This document shows positions 33,647-42,062 of a stretch of 64,000 nucleotides of DNA, one piece after another. Made by a program: the position numbers and the translations under genes. The DNA is from an uncultured Tenacibaculum sp. (lineage in GTDB: Bacteria > Bacteroidota > Bacteroidia > Flavobacteriales > Flavobacteriaceae), in contig NZ_CANMLT010000004.1 in the NCBI RefSeq assembly GCF_947498805.1, positions 310,001 through 374,000 on the forward strand, in the 5' to 3' direction. How positions within the stretch are numbered: position 1 is the stretch's first letter; each line of letters opens with the position of its first letter. The notes beneath the pieces are model-generated. The model saw only the letters and a list, made by a program, of their open reading frames with translations, ran no database searches and was not told the DNA's origin.

Positions 33647-34174
33647 ATGAAATTATTAGGAATAGGGTCAAGAATTAATCATAAAACCTTTGGTTTTGGA
33701 GTTGTAACAAATGTAGATAGTAGGCAATATTGGGTTACTTTTCAAGAAAATGGATTGGAAACAATCCCTTTAGATGATGATTTTGAAACTATTGAAGCAG
33801 TAGATCAAGAGGTAGATTCCGTTAGTTTTTATGAAATAGAAAGTTCGTTGCGTAAAATTTTAAAGCAATGGAGTGATGTTTCTGAAATAGTACCTATTGC
33901 AGATAAATATAAAGGAGGGAAATTAATTATTGAACCGGCAGACACCAATTTAACATCAAAAGAAATTCCAATTGATACTTTTTTTCATAAAATAGTTATG
34001 GTTCGTGATCGAATGCGTGTTATGGAACAAAAGATTAACTCAAGTAAAAATTTAGATGATCAAGAAAAAATAGATTTGCAACAATATGTTACAAGAATTT
34101 ATGGAAGCTTAACAACCTTTAATGTGTTGTTTAAAGTGAAATCGGATAATTTTGTAGGAGCAAAATCGAAATAA
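33647..34174 (+). CDS. Conserved protein with N-terminal Tudor-like barrel, unknown function
   Basis: 175 residues. The first 45 (GIGSRINHKTFGFGVVTNVD, then WVTFQENGLETIPL) look like the small SH3/Tudor-type barrel found at the end of UvrD helicases and CarD-like proteins. The remainder is helical (SSLRKILKQWSDVSEIV, IVMVRDRMRVMEQKI). No enzymatic motif. A nucleic-acid or RNA polymerase interaction is possible but unproven. It is convergent with rnhB, two bases apart. Confidence 0.6.
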   Translation: MKLLGIGSRINHKTFGFGVVTNVDSRQYWVTFQENGLETIPLDDDFETIEAVDQEVDSVSFYEIESSLRKILKQWSDVSEIVPIADKYKGGKLIIEPADTNLTSKEIPIDTFFHKIVMVRDRMRVMEQKINSSKNLDDQEKIDLQQYVTRIYGSLTTFNVLFKVKSDNFVGAKSK

Positions 34175-34176
34175 AG

Positions 34177-34776
34177 TTAAAGTTCTAACTTTAATTGCTC
34201 AGGTAACAACTTAAATGATTTTCTATGATATAAGGTTGCTCCATGTTTACGAATAGCATCACGATGTTCTTTGGTAGGGTAACCTTTATTTTTTTTCCAG
34301 TTGTACTCAGGAAATTCTTTATGGATTTTTTCCATATACTCATCTCTGTATGTTTTCGCTAAAACAGATGCAGCTGCAATACTCATAAACTTAGCATCTC
34401 CTTTGACAATCGTTTGATGAGGAGTTTCTTTAAATGGCTTGAACTTGTTACCATCTACAATAATAAACTCAGGTGCTACATTTAATTGTTCAATAGAACG
34501 ATGCATTCCTGTAATAGAAGCTTGTAACACATTAAGTTCATCTACTTCCTCTTGATGAATAAAAGACACCCCGTAAGCTAGTGCGTTTTCTTCGATATAC
34601 GGACGTAATTTTCTGCGTTTTTTTTCAGAAAGCTGTTTAGAATCGTTTAATAATTCATGTTGAAAATCTTGAGGTAAAATAACAGCAGCAGCAACAACTG
34701 GCCCTGATAAGCACCCTCTTCCAGCTTCATCTGTTCCTGCTTCTAAAGTAAATCCGCTATAATTTAATTTCAACAT
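34177..34776 (-). CDS. rnhB: Ribonuclease HII
   Basis: 199 residues with the RNase HII core: [20 protein letters not shown] (DEAGRG metal and substrate motif at about 16-21), [22 protein letters not shown] and [20 protein letters not shown] near 126-145. It removes ribonucleotides from DNA. Monocistronic and divergent from the porin gene. Confidence 0.96.
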   Translation of the reverse strand: MLKLNYSGFTLEAGTDEAGRGCLSGPVVAAAVILPQDFQHELLNDSKQLSEKKRRKLRPYIEENALAYGVSFIHQEEVDELNVLQASITGMHRSIEQLNVAPEFIIVDGNKFKPFKETPHQTIVKGDAKFMSIAAASVLAKTYRDEYMEKIHKEFPEYNWKKNKGYPTKEHRDAIRKHGATLYHRKSFKLLPEQLKLEL

Positions 34777-34833
34777 GTTACAAATTAACAGTTTTCAAAG
34801 AAATTATTCGCAATTTTTATCGTTTAATTATTT

Positions 34834-34841
34834 TACTTTTG
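34834..34841 (+). promoter_or_regulatory. -7 promoter box of the porin gene (TACTTTTG)
   Basis: TACTTTTG ends five bases before the ATG at 34847. Transcription would start at or next to the initiation codon, implying a leaderless or very short-leader mRNA. Confidence 0.5.
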
Positions 34842-34846
34842 CTCCT

Positions 34847-36799
34847 ATGAAGAAAATTTTTATAGTCTTTTTTTGTCTGATAAATATACAGTTACTCTTT
34901 TCTCAAAGAAGGAACCCAGATGGATCTATTGCGGTTGGGTTAAGTACACCTTCAGATTCGGTTCCGAATAATGAAGTAACGGTAAAGCTTAGTGGTAAAA
35001 CTAAGTATACAGATTATAAAATTATATCACATAAAAATGATACTACCATTGTAGATACAACCCTTACGATACAAAAGGAATATAAGTTTAACTTTTTAAG
35101 AAAAGATAATTTTGAATTGTTGGCATTTCATAATCAAGGACAAACGTTTAACAATTTGGCCTATGACTTTCGAAAAGTTTCTAGGTTTCCAGACATCGGT
35201 TTTAGAGCCAAACAATTTAATTATTTAGAAGCTGAAGATGTAAAGTATTATCAGGTTCCAACTCCAACTACCGAAATAATGTATAGAACAGGATTGGAAC
35301 AAGGGCAAGTTTTAGATGCTTTATTTACTGCAAATTTCTCTAAAAGATTAAATTTTGCAGTTGCTTATAAGGGACTTCGTTCTTTAGGAGCTTATCGACG
35401 TTCTTTAGCAAGTTCGGGTAACTTTAGATTTAGTTTTCATTATGAAACGAAAGAAGGGCAATATGCAATTAGAGGACATGCAGTAAATCAAGATTTTTCT
35501 AATCAAGAAAATGGAGGTCTTACAGCATCCTCATTAGAGGCATTTATCATTGATGATCCTAATTTTAGTGGAAATAGGGGAAGGATGGATGTGAATTTAA
35601 ATGATGCAGAAAATAACTTAGAAGGAAAAAGAATTTATTTTGAACATACATTCAAATTATTATCTTCTAAAGATAGTTTAAGTCAAAAAGATTTTTCTAA
35701 CCTTAAAATTGGACATTCTTTTACGAGAGATTCTAAATTTTATAGATATCAACAAGGAGCAGCTACTACCAGTGTTTTTGGTGATGCTAATATTGCAAGT
35801 CTAATTAATAATAAAACAAGTTTTTTAGTTTATAACAATCAGGTGTTTTTAGATTTTAATTCAAAATACGTCCTAGGGAATTTCAGAGTGAAAGCTGAGC
35901 ATACTAATTATAATTATGGGTATGAAAGTTTGCAAAATAACACCGTTGGAATTACTAGAAATAAGTTAAAAGGAGATGCGATATCTTTTGGAGCAGATTG
36001 GAACGGAAGAATTCAAAACTTTCAAGTGAATGCTTCGGGAAGTTTAACACCAGGTTCTGGGCGTCTTTCAGGAAACCAAATTCAAGCAGAAGCTTTGTAT
36101 AAAAAAGACAGCATTTTTACTGTTAAAGCATATCTTGGAATTAGCAATAGATTACCTAATTTTAATTTCCTATTACATCAAAGTAGTTATAATGATTATA
36201 ATTGGGAAGAAAACTTAGCATCTATAGGAACTAGAGTATTAGGAGGGCAAATTGATTCTAAATGGGGTAATGCTTCTATAGATATTACAAACATAGATAA
36301 CTATACCTATTTCGGCCAGAATAATCGACCACAGCAATTTTCGGGAAATATTAATTATTTAAAAGCAAAAGTATCAAGAGAGTTTAGATTAGGGAAATTT
36401 GCTTTAGATAATACAATTATGTATCAAAAAGTAGCTAGTGGTAGTGAAGTGTTTAGAGTTCCTGAATTTGTTTCAAGGAATACCTTATACTATACAGATG
36501 AATGGTTCAAGGGAAAGCCTTTATTAGTAAATATTGGAGCTACGTTTAAGTACTTTTCTAAGTACAAGGCAAATGCATATAATCCGTTATTAGCAGAATT
36601 TACACTACAAGATGCTACCGAAATTGGTTATCCTACAATTGACTTATTTTTTAATGCTAGAGTGCGAAGAACCCGTATATATTTTAAAGCGGATAATCTT
36701 AGTTCATTTTTCTTAAAAAAGAATTATTTCTCTGCGCCAAATTATCCATACCGTGATTTTGTTATTCGTTTTGGTGTGGTTTGGAATTGGTTTATATAG
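34847..36799 (+). CDS. Putative porin (Porin_10-like outer-membrane beta-barrel)
   Basis: 650 residues from the ATG at 34847, which begins a proper signal peptide (MKKIFIVFFCLINIQLLFSQ); the upstream ATG at 34775 would overlap rnhB and mask the signal. Near the start is a proline-poor linker, then a large barrel with strands such as LNFAVAYKGLRSLGAYRRS and NFRVKAEHTNYNYGYES, ending FVIRFGVVWNWFI with a terminal aromatic. This matches the Bacteroidota 'putative porin' family. Substrate unknown. Confidence 0.8.
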   Translation: MKKIFIVFFCLINIQLLFSQRRNPDGSIAVGLSTPSDSVPNNEVTVKLSGKTKYTDYKIISHKNDTTIVDTTLTIQKEYKFNFLRKDNFELLAFHNQGQTFNNLAYDFRKVSRFPDIGFRAKQFNYLEAEDVKYYQVPTPTTEIMYRTGLEQGQVLDALFTANFSKRLNFAVAYKGLRSLGAYRRSLASSGNFRFSFHYETKEGQYAIRGHAVNQDFSNQENGGLTASSLEAFIIDDPNFSGNRGRMDVNLNDAENNLEGKRIYFEHTFKLLSSKDSLSQKDFSNLKIGHSFTRDSKFYRYQQGAATTSVFGDANIASLINNKTSFLVYNNQVFLDFNSKYVLGNFRVKAEHTNYNYGYESLQNNTVGITRNKLKGDAISFGADWNGRIQNFQVNASGSLTPGSGRLSGNQIQAEALYKKDSIFTVKAYLGISNRLPNFNFLLHQSSYNDYNWEENLASIGTRVLGGQIDSKWGNASIDITNIDNYTYFGQNNRPQQFSGNINYLKAKVSREFRLGKFALDNTIMYQKVASGSEVFRVPEFVSRNTLYYTDEWFKGKPLLVNIGATFKYFSKYKANAYNPLLAEFTLQDATEIGYPTIDLFFNARVRRTRIYFKADNLSSFFLKKNYFSAPNYPYRDFVIRFGVVWNWFI

Positions 36800-36805
36800 A
36801 TCCTG

Positions 36806-37060
36806 ATGAAAACACAGTTAAAACAAAACTGGAAATTATTTCTAATAGCTAGTTTAACGTTAGGTTTGGCACCTTTTAATCCCCCTCATATTGTTGGTAA
36901 ATTAAGATGGATTACTGGCGGAAATGCTTTTTCAGGTGAAAATTCCATGCAATTTCAAGACGTTTTTGATGTGTTTTTACATGGAATTCCTTGGGTACTA
37001 CTATTAATTTCTATTGTGTTAAATCTTTCTTCATTATTGGTAAAAAGCGATTCGGAATAG
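36806..37060 (+). CDS. Small conserved membrane protein (two TM)
   Basis: 84 residues with hydrophobic segments near 10-27 and 58-76. The pattern GLAPFNPPHIVGKLRWITGG followed by a loop and LHGIPWVLLLISIV is a recognisable small conserved protein of Bacteroidota and cyanobacteria, sometimes labelled an RND-transporter-like protein without evidence. Its 3' end overlaps the convergent acetyltransferase gene by 50 bases. Confidence 0.7.
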   Translation: MKTQLKQNWKLFLIASLTLGLAPFNPPHIVGKLRWITGGNAFSGENSMQFQDVFDVFLHGIPWVLLLISIVLNLSSLLVKSDSE

Positions 37061-37463
37061 AACTTTCTTTATTATCAATAGTAATAAATCCCTGACTTTT
37101 ATAAAAAGCTTGTGCATTAGGGTCAGCTAGTAATGTCATTGATTCAAGGTGTAGCATATGCGCTTTTTGAACGGCATGTGCTAATAGTTGTTTTCCTATT
37201 TTTTGACCTATGGCATCTGGGTGCACAAATAGAAACTCTAACTCTATATTTTTACCTTCGGGTTGATTAAGGATATAAAAACCTACAATTTCTTGGTTTG
37301 ATTTGAATGTATAGACCATCATTTCTTCAAACATTTTAGGACTTACAGTGAGATCTTCTGTCCAAGATTGGATTTGTTCTTCAGTATATCCCCAATATGC
37401 TTTAGAAATTAAGGCGATTTGGGTTAATTCTTGAGCGTCGTTTTTTACAGCAGGAACTATCAT
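37011..37463 (-). CDS. GNAT N-acetyltransferase
   Basis: 150 residues. The acetyl-CoA motif is LEFLFVHPDAIGQKIGKQLL (about 75-94; the Q/R-x-x-G-x-G/A loop reads QKIGKQ) and the C-terminal half has ADPNAQAFYKSQGF. Substrate unknown. It overlaps the convergent small membrane protein gene at its 3' end. The nhaC terminator hairpin lies just upstream of its start. Confidence 0.85.
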   Translation of the reverse strand: MIVPAVKNDAQELTQIALISKAYWGYTEEQIQSWTEDLTVSPKMFEEMMVYTFKSNQEIVGFYILNQPEGKNIELEFLFVHPDAIGQKIGKQLLAHAVQKAHMLHLESMTLLADPNAQAFYKSQGFITIDNKESSIPNRFLPIMKKDLTQ

Positions 37464-37469
37464 AACAAA

Positions 37470-37493
37470 AAACCTCTCGAATGGGAGAGGTTT
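37470..37493 (-). terminator. Terminator after nhaC
   Basis: Stem AAACCTCTC with GAGAGGTTT and, on the minus strand, a run of T directly after it. It lies between the nhaC stop and the acetyltransferase start. Confidence 0.75.
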
Positions 37494-37498
37494 GAAAT

Positions 37499-39034
37499 TT
37501 ATTTTGTGGTTAATTGTCTAATTTTTATTCTAAAAGCTGCAAATAATAATGTCATAAAAGGACTAAGCCAATTAAACATAGCATAAAAAGCATAATCAAT
37601 TACCGGTACACCTAAAACCCCTGAATGATAAGCTCCACAAGTATTCCATGGAATTAATACTGAAGTTACCGTTCCAGAATCTTCTAAGGTTCTACTTAAG
37701 TTCTCTGGAGCAAGCCCCTTATCTTTATAAGCTTTAGCATACATTTTACCAGGTACTACTAAGGCTAAGTATTGATCTGAAGCTGTAAAGTTTAAACCAA
37801 TACAAGTTGCTACTGTACTTGCGAAAAGCCCAAACACAGAATCAAATAAGTTTAATAAGAAACTACTAATTCTTGCTAATGCTCCAATAGCGTCCATAAC
37901 TCCTCCAAAAATCATTGCACAAAGAATTAACCAGATTGTACCTAACATTTTTACCATACCTCCAGCAGTAAATAAATCAGCTAGAACTGCGTTATCTGTA
38001 GCTACTGAAGTTTTAACAGTTATTGCTTGCATTATACCAATATACATTGTTTTGAAATCGTAGTTTAAAGAAGCTAAAACCTCGCTGGTAGTTAACTTAT
38101 CATCTAAACTTGCTAAATACGTTGCAGTAACTTCCTTTACAACTTCAGGTTGAAAGATTAAAGCAAAAATCCCACCTAATAAGGTTCCTGCTAATAATGC
38201 AATTAAAGGAGGTGTTTTTTTCATTATTAAAACAACTACGATAATAGGAACTAAAAATAAAGCTGGATTAATGTTGAAAGCTTTATCTATATCATTTAGC
38301 ATTTGTTGTGTATCTGCATTTCCAGTGGCATTTTGAGTAAACCCTAAAATGATAAAAAATATCAAGGTAACAACAATTGTAGGAACCGTTGTATATGCCA
38401 TATATTTAATATGTGTAAATAAGTCTGTTCCTGCCATTGCTGGTGCTAAGTTTGTGGTGTCTGACATTGGAGACATTTTATCTCCAAAATAAGCTCCAGA
38501 TAGTACAGCTCCAGCTGTCATTCCTAAAGAAATACCTAAAGCTTCGCCGATACCAATTAAAGCGATACCTACGGTTGCGGCGGTTGTCCATGAACTTCCT
38601 GTTGCAATTGATATCACGGCACAAATAATTAAACAAGCAGCTAAAAATATAGTTGGATTCAATATTTGTAATCCATAATAAATCATCGAAGGTATAATTC
38701 CACTAATCAACCAAGTACCAGCTAAAGCTCCGACCATTAATAATATTAAAATGGCTCCTGCAGTAGATTTAATATTTTCTGCAACTTCCTCAATCATTAC
38801 TTTATAGGAAACTTTGTTTTTAAAACCTACAATTGCAGCGATGGCTCCACCAAGAATTAAAACAAATTGATTACTTCCGCTTAGTGCATTATCACCAAAA
38901 ACAAAAACATTGTAAGCGAGCATACCTATTAAAGCGAACACGGGAATCAAAGCTTCCCATATACTCAGCTCTTTATTGTCAATAATTTTTTGGTCTTCAA
39001 TTTTTATTTCAGATAAATTTTTATCGTCTTGCAT
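37499..39034 (-). CDS. nhaC: Na+/H+ antiporter NhaC family
   Basis: 511 residues from the ATG at 39034; the longer frame to 39085 would run into the opposite promoter. About 12 membrane segments. NhaC-type blocks include LSGAYFGDKMSPMSDTTNLAP (near the predicted ion site, with Asp-Lys-Met-Ser-Pro-Met-Ser-Asp), FGGVMDAIGAL and CIGLNFTASDQYLALVVPGKM. It exports Na+ in exchange for protons, useful in a marine habitat; some relatives exchange malate and lactate instead. Monocistronic with its own terminator. Confidence 0.88.
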   Translation of the reverse strand: MQDDKNLSEIKIEDQKIIDNKELSIWEALIPVFALIGMLAYNVFVFGDNALSGSNQFVLILGGAIAAIVGFKNKVSYKVMIEEVAENIKSTAGAILILLMVGALAGTWLISGIIPSMIYYGLQILNPTIFLAACLIICAVISIATGSSWTTAATVGIALIGIGEALGISLGMTAGAVLSGAYFGDKMSPMSDTTNLAPAMAGTDLFTHIKYMAYTTVPTIVVTLIFFIILGFTQNATGNADTQQMLNDIDKAFNINPALFLVPIIVVVLIMKKTPPLIALLAGTLLGGIFALIFQPEVVKEVTATYLASLDDKLTTSEVLASLNYDFKTMYIGIMQAITVKTSVATDNAVLADLFTAGGMVKMLGTIWLILCAMIFGGVMDAIGALARISSFLLNLFDSVFGLFASTVATCIGLNFTASDQYLALVVPGKMYAKAYKDKGLAPENLSRTLEDSGTVTSVLIPWNTCGAYHSGVLGVPVIDYAFYAMFNWLSPFMTLLFAAFRIKIRQLTTK

Positions 39035-39100
39035 TGTGTAGTTTTTTGGATGTGTAATGTTACGATTTTGTGAAGACTTATACAAGTAGAATCAGTTTAC

Positions 39101-39108
39101 TACATTTG
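39101..39108 (+). promoter_or_regulatory. -7 promoter box of the YdjM-like gene (TACATTTG)
   Basis: TACATTTG ends six bases before the ATG at 39115, again implying a leaderless or near-leaderless transcript. Confidence 0.5.
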
Positions 39109-39114
39109 TTGTCT

Positions 39115-40137
39115 ATGGACTCATTAACTCAAATTGTTTTAGGAGCTGCTTGTGGTGAAGTAGCACTGGGTAAAAAGATAGGTAATAAGGCAATGCTCTT
39201 TGGCGCAATTGGGGGCACTATTCCTGATTTAGACGTATTTATCGGTAACCTGTTATATGGAAATGAGATTGATGTAATGTCTTTTCATAGAGGTTTTATG
39301 CACTCTATTGTTTTTGCCTTTTTAGGAGCATTTGTTTTTGGGTATGTATTCTTTAAACTATACAGTACCGGAAAACGGAAAAACACAACGACGCAACGCG
39401 ATTGGATTTGGCTGTTTTTTCTATCCATTTTTACACATCCAATTCTAGATAGTTTTACACCTTATGGAACGCAGTTGTTTTTGCCTTTTTCTGATTATAG
39501 AGTAGCTTTGAATAATATTTCTGTTGCAGATCCAGCATATACATTGCCTTTTCTAATTTGTTTATTAATTGCAATGTTTTTTAAGAGAGCAACTAAGCAA
39601 AGACAATGGTGGGCTAAAGCAGGAATTTATATCAGTTCTGCATATATGTTGTTTACTATTGGAAACAAAATATATATAGATCACGTATTTAAAAAATCAT
39701 TTGAAAATGCTGAGGTGAAATATGAAAGGTTTTCAACACAACCAACCATATTAAATAATATACTCTGGTATGGTATTGCAGAAACTAAAGAGAACTATAA
39801 AGTAGGATTTTATTCTTTGTTAGATTCAAAAAATGAAGTTGATTCTATCTTGACAATTCCGAAAAATCATAATTTAATTGATGTTAATCATCCAGATATT
39901 AAGCGATTGTCTTGGTTTAGTAATGAATACTTTAATTTAGTTAGGTTAGACTCTTCCAATGCTATAAAATATAATGATTTAAGATACCCTTTGTTAAACG
40001 AAGAAGACTCAAACTCATCTGTGTTTAGTTTTGAACTAGCAAAAGTTGGCAAGAGATGGGATATACTTCCAATGTATGGAGCAGCTCCGTCAAAAGAAGA
40101 TTTTAATAAATTCATTGAAAGAATTTATGGGAAATAA
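39115..40137 (+). CDS. YdjM/DUF457-type membrane-bound metal-dependent hydrolase
   Basis: 340 residues from ATG 39115 (MDSLTQIVLGAACGEVALG); the frame upstream to 39070 contains the promoter box. The N-terminal part has the family motifs GTIPDLDVF and MSFHRGFMHSIVFAFLGA (His and Asp as probable metal ligands) and several TM segments, with THPILDSFTPYGTQ as a second His/Asp block. The C-terminal ~130 residues form a soluble domain. In E. coli YdjM is LexA-controlled; no LexA box was noticed here. Function unproven. Confidence 0.85.
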   Translation: MDSLTQIVLGAACGEVALGKKIGNKAMLFGAIGGTIPDLDVFIGNLLYGNEIDVMSFHRGFMHSIVFAFLGAFVFGYVFFKLYSTGKRKNTTTQRDWIWLFFLSIFTHPILDSFTPYGTQLFLPFSDYRVALNNISVADPAYTLPFLICLLIAMFFKRATKQRQWWAKAGIYISSAYMLFTIGNKIYIDHVFKKSFENAEVKYERFSTQPTILNNILWYGIAETKENYKVGFYSLLDSKNEVDSILTIPKNHNLIDVNHPDIKRLSWFSNEYFNLVRLDSSNAIKYNDLRYPLLNEEDSNSSVFSFELAKVGKRWDILPMYGAAPSKEDFNKFIERIYGK

Positions 40138-40166
40138 AAAAATCCAGCTCATAGCTGGATTTTTTA
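40138..40166. terminator. Bidirectional terminator
   Basis: AATCCAGCT-CAT-AGCTGGATT flanked by A-run and T-run, placed between convergent genes. Confidence 0.85.
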
Positions 40167-40188
40167 TTTTATAATATCGATGTCGATG

Positions 40189-41406
40189 TTAAACAGTTAC
40201 CTCAGTTTCTAAGACTCCTACTTCTAACATACATTCTTTCATCATTTGGTAGGTGCGCTCGATATCGTTATCCAATCCAATAGAAAAACGAATTAGTCCA
40301 TCAGTTAATCCCATTTCTGCCTGTTCTTCTTCTGGAATTTCAGATGAGGTAGAAGTACCTGGAGCAGAGAATAAAGTTTTATAAAAACCTAAACTTACTG
40401 CTAAATATCCCAAATTGCGATCTTGCATGAGTTCCATTAGTTCATTTGCCTTGTCTAAAGATCCAGCATCAATGGTAAGCATTCCTCCAAAACCATATTC
40501 ATTATTCATCATTGATTTAAAGATTTCGTGTGAAGGATGTGATTTTAAACCAGGATATACAGTTTTTAACCCATCTGCTTCGAATTTTTCTGCTAGATAA
40601 GCAGCATTGTTACTGTGTTGCTTTATACGTATGTGTAAGGTTCTCATATTTTTTAAAATAGAAGAAGAACGTAAAGAGTCCATAGAAGAACCTAAAAGCA
40701 TACTAGCACCGTCAATAACACTTTTTTGAGAGTTGATAAACTCAGCAGATCCACATACTACTCCTCCCATAGTGTCTGAAGACCCATTAATGAATTTTGT
40801 CAAACTATGAATAACCACATCAGCACCTAATTGTGCTGGAGAAATTGATAGTGGAGAAAAAGTATTGTCTACTACTAATTTTAAATTGTATTTTTTAGCT
40901 AGGCTAGCCAAACCTCTAATGTCTGCGACCTCTAGTAATGGGTTACTTACGGTTTCACAATAAATCATTTTTGTGTTTTCATTTATAGATGCTTCTACAA
41001 TATCTAATTTTGTGATATCTACAAATGAAGTTTCTATTCCCATTCTAGGAGTAAAGTTCTTTAAAAAAGCGTAGGTTCCTCCATAAATAGTTCTGCTTGA
41101 AACAAGGTGGTCACCATTTCCACAAATTTGTAAAATGGTTGGGGTTATAGCTCCCATACCAGAACCAGCTACGTTTGCAGTTTCCGTTCCTTCCATAGCT
41201 GCTAAAGCTTCTCCTAAATATAGATTAGAAGGAGAGGTGTGACGAGAGTATAAATAGCATCCATCGGTATTTCCTTCGAAAGTGTCAAACATTGTTTTTG
41301 CCTTCATGAAGGTATAGGTAGATGAATCGGAAATAGAAGGGTTTACACCTCCAAATTCTCCAAAGTATTGTAAATCTTGAATGTTATTAGCGGGCTTAAA
41401 TTCCAT
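40189..41406 (-). CDS. Cys/Met-metabolism PLP-dependent enzyme (methionine gamma-lyase/transsulfuration type)
   Basis: 405 residues from the ATG at 41406 (MEFKPANNIQDL); earlier in-frame starts add a non-family hydrophobic stretch. Motifs: the phosphate/PLP loop AGSGMGAI, YCETVSNPLLEV, VVDNTFSPL, and the PLP-lysine block SLTKFINGSSDTMGG. Where bacterial methionine gamma-lyases have YGCT, this has YGGT, lacking their active-site Cys. Substrate may therefore be cystathionine, homocysteine or another sulfur amino acid. A divergent Lrp-type regulator gene suggests amino-acid-responsive control. Confidence 0.85.
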   Translation of the reverse strand: MEFKPANNIQDLQYFGEFGGVNPSISDSSTYTFMKAKTMFDTFEGNTDGCYLYSRHTSPSNLYLGEALAAMEGTETANVAGSGMGAITPTILQICGNGDHLVSSRTIYGGTYAFLKNFTPRMGIETSFVDITKLDIVEASINENTKMIYCETVSNPLLEVADIRGLASLAKKYNLKLVVDNTFSPLSISPAQLGADVVIHSLTKFINGSSDTMGGVVCGSAEFINSQKSVIDGASMLLGSSMDSLRSSSILKNMRTLHIRIKQHSNNAAYLAEKFEADGLKTVYPGLKSHPSHEIFKSMMNNEYGFGGMLTIDAGSLDKANELMELMQDRNLGYLAVSLGFYKTLFSAPGTSTSSEIPEEEQAEMGLTDGLIRFSIGLDNDIERTYQMMKECMLEVGVLETEVTV

Positions 41407-41573
41407 ATTTAGAGTTTGTTTTGTTGTTTTTGAGACTGCTAAAATGAATAATATGTGAATTAAAATCAATTAATTAGCTTTAATATAGTTGTTTTTTCTA
41501 TTTTTAACGATATTAATGGTTTAAAACCCATTTAGAATATTAAAAGAAGTGTTATTGTAGAAAATATTTCAGA

Positions 41574-42032
41574 ATGAAGTTAGATGATAAAGACAAAAAG
41601 TTAATTAATTTATTACAAGGAAATAGTAAGCAAACAACAAAGCAGTTGTCTTTGGAATTAAACTTGTCTGTTACGGCAGTTTATGAACGAATTAAAAAAC
41701 TGGAAAAAGAAGGTGTTATAAAAGGATATGTAGCACTTATCAATAAGAATAAAATTGATAAGTCATTTTTAGTTTTTTGTCATATAAAATTAGAAAAGCA
41801 TACCAAAGAATATATTGCAGTTTTTGAAAGAGAAATTAATAGGTTAGAAGAAGTAACCGAGTGTTTTCATGTAAGTGGAGAGTATGACTATATTCTTAAA
41901 ATTTATGTAAAGGATATGGATGAATACCGTGAATTTATGGTAAACAAACTAACCGCATTAAAACACATAGGAAGTACGCATAGTACATTTACGATTGGCG
42001 AAGTCAAAAATTCGAATACAATTGCGCTATAA
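41574..42032 (+). CDS. Lrp/AsnC family transcriptional regulator
   Basis: 152 residues. N-terminal winged helix-turn-helix (KLINLLQGNSKQTTKQLSLE, then SVTAVYERIKKLEKEGVIKG) and C-terminal RAM/AsnC ligand-binding domain (ECFHVSGEYDYILKIYV). Such proteins form octamers and respond to amino acids. It is divergent from the PLP-dependent sulfur amino-acid enzyme, its most likely target. A perfect hairpin follows the stop. Confidence 0.93.
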   Translation: MKLDDKDKKLINLLQGNSKQTTKQLSLELNLSVTAVYERIKKLEKEGVIKGYVALINKNKIDKSFLVFCHIKLEKHTKEYIAVFEREINRLEEVTECFHVSGEYDYILKIYVKDMDEYREFMVNKLTALKHIGSTHSTFTIGEVKNSNTIAL

Positions 42033-42034
42033 AA

Positions 42035-42062
42035 AAAAGAGAACGATTAATCGTTCTCTTTT
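42035..42062. terminator. 28-bp bidirectional terminator overlapping a coding end
   Basis: AAAAGAGAACGATT pairs perfectly with AATCGTTCTCTTTT. It follows the Lrp gene directly, and on the minus strand it contains the last codons and stop of the DUF3857 gene at 42047. Confidence 0.8.
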
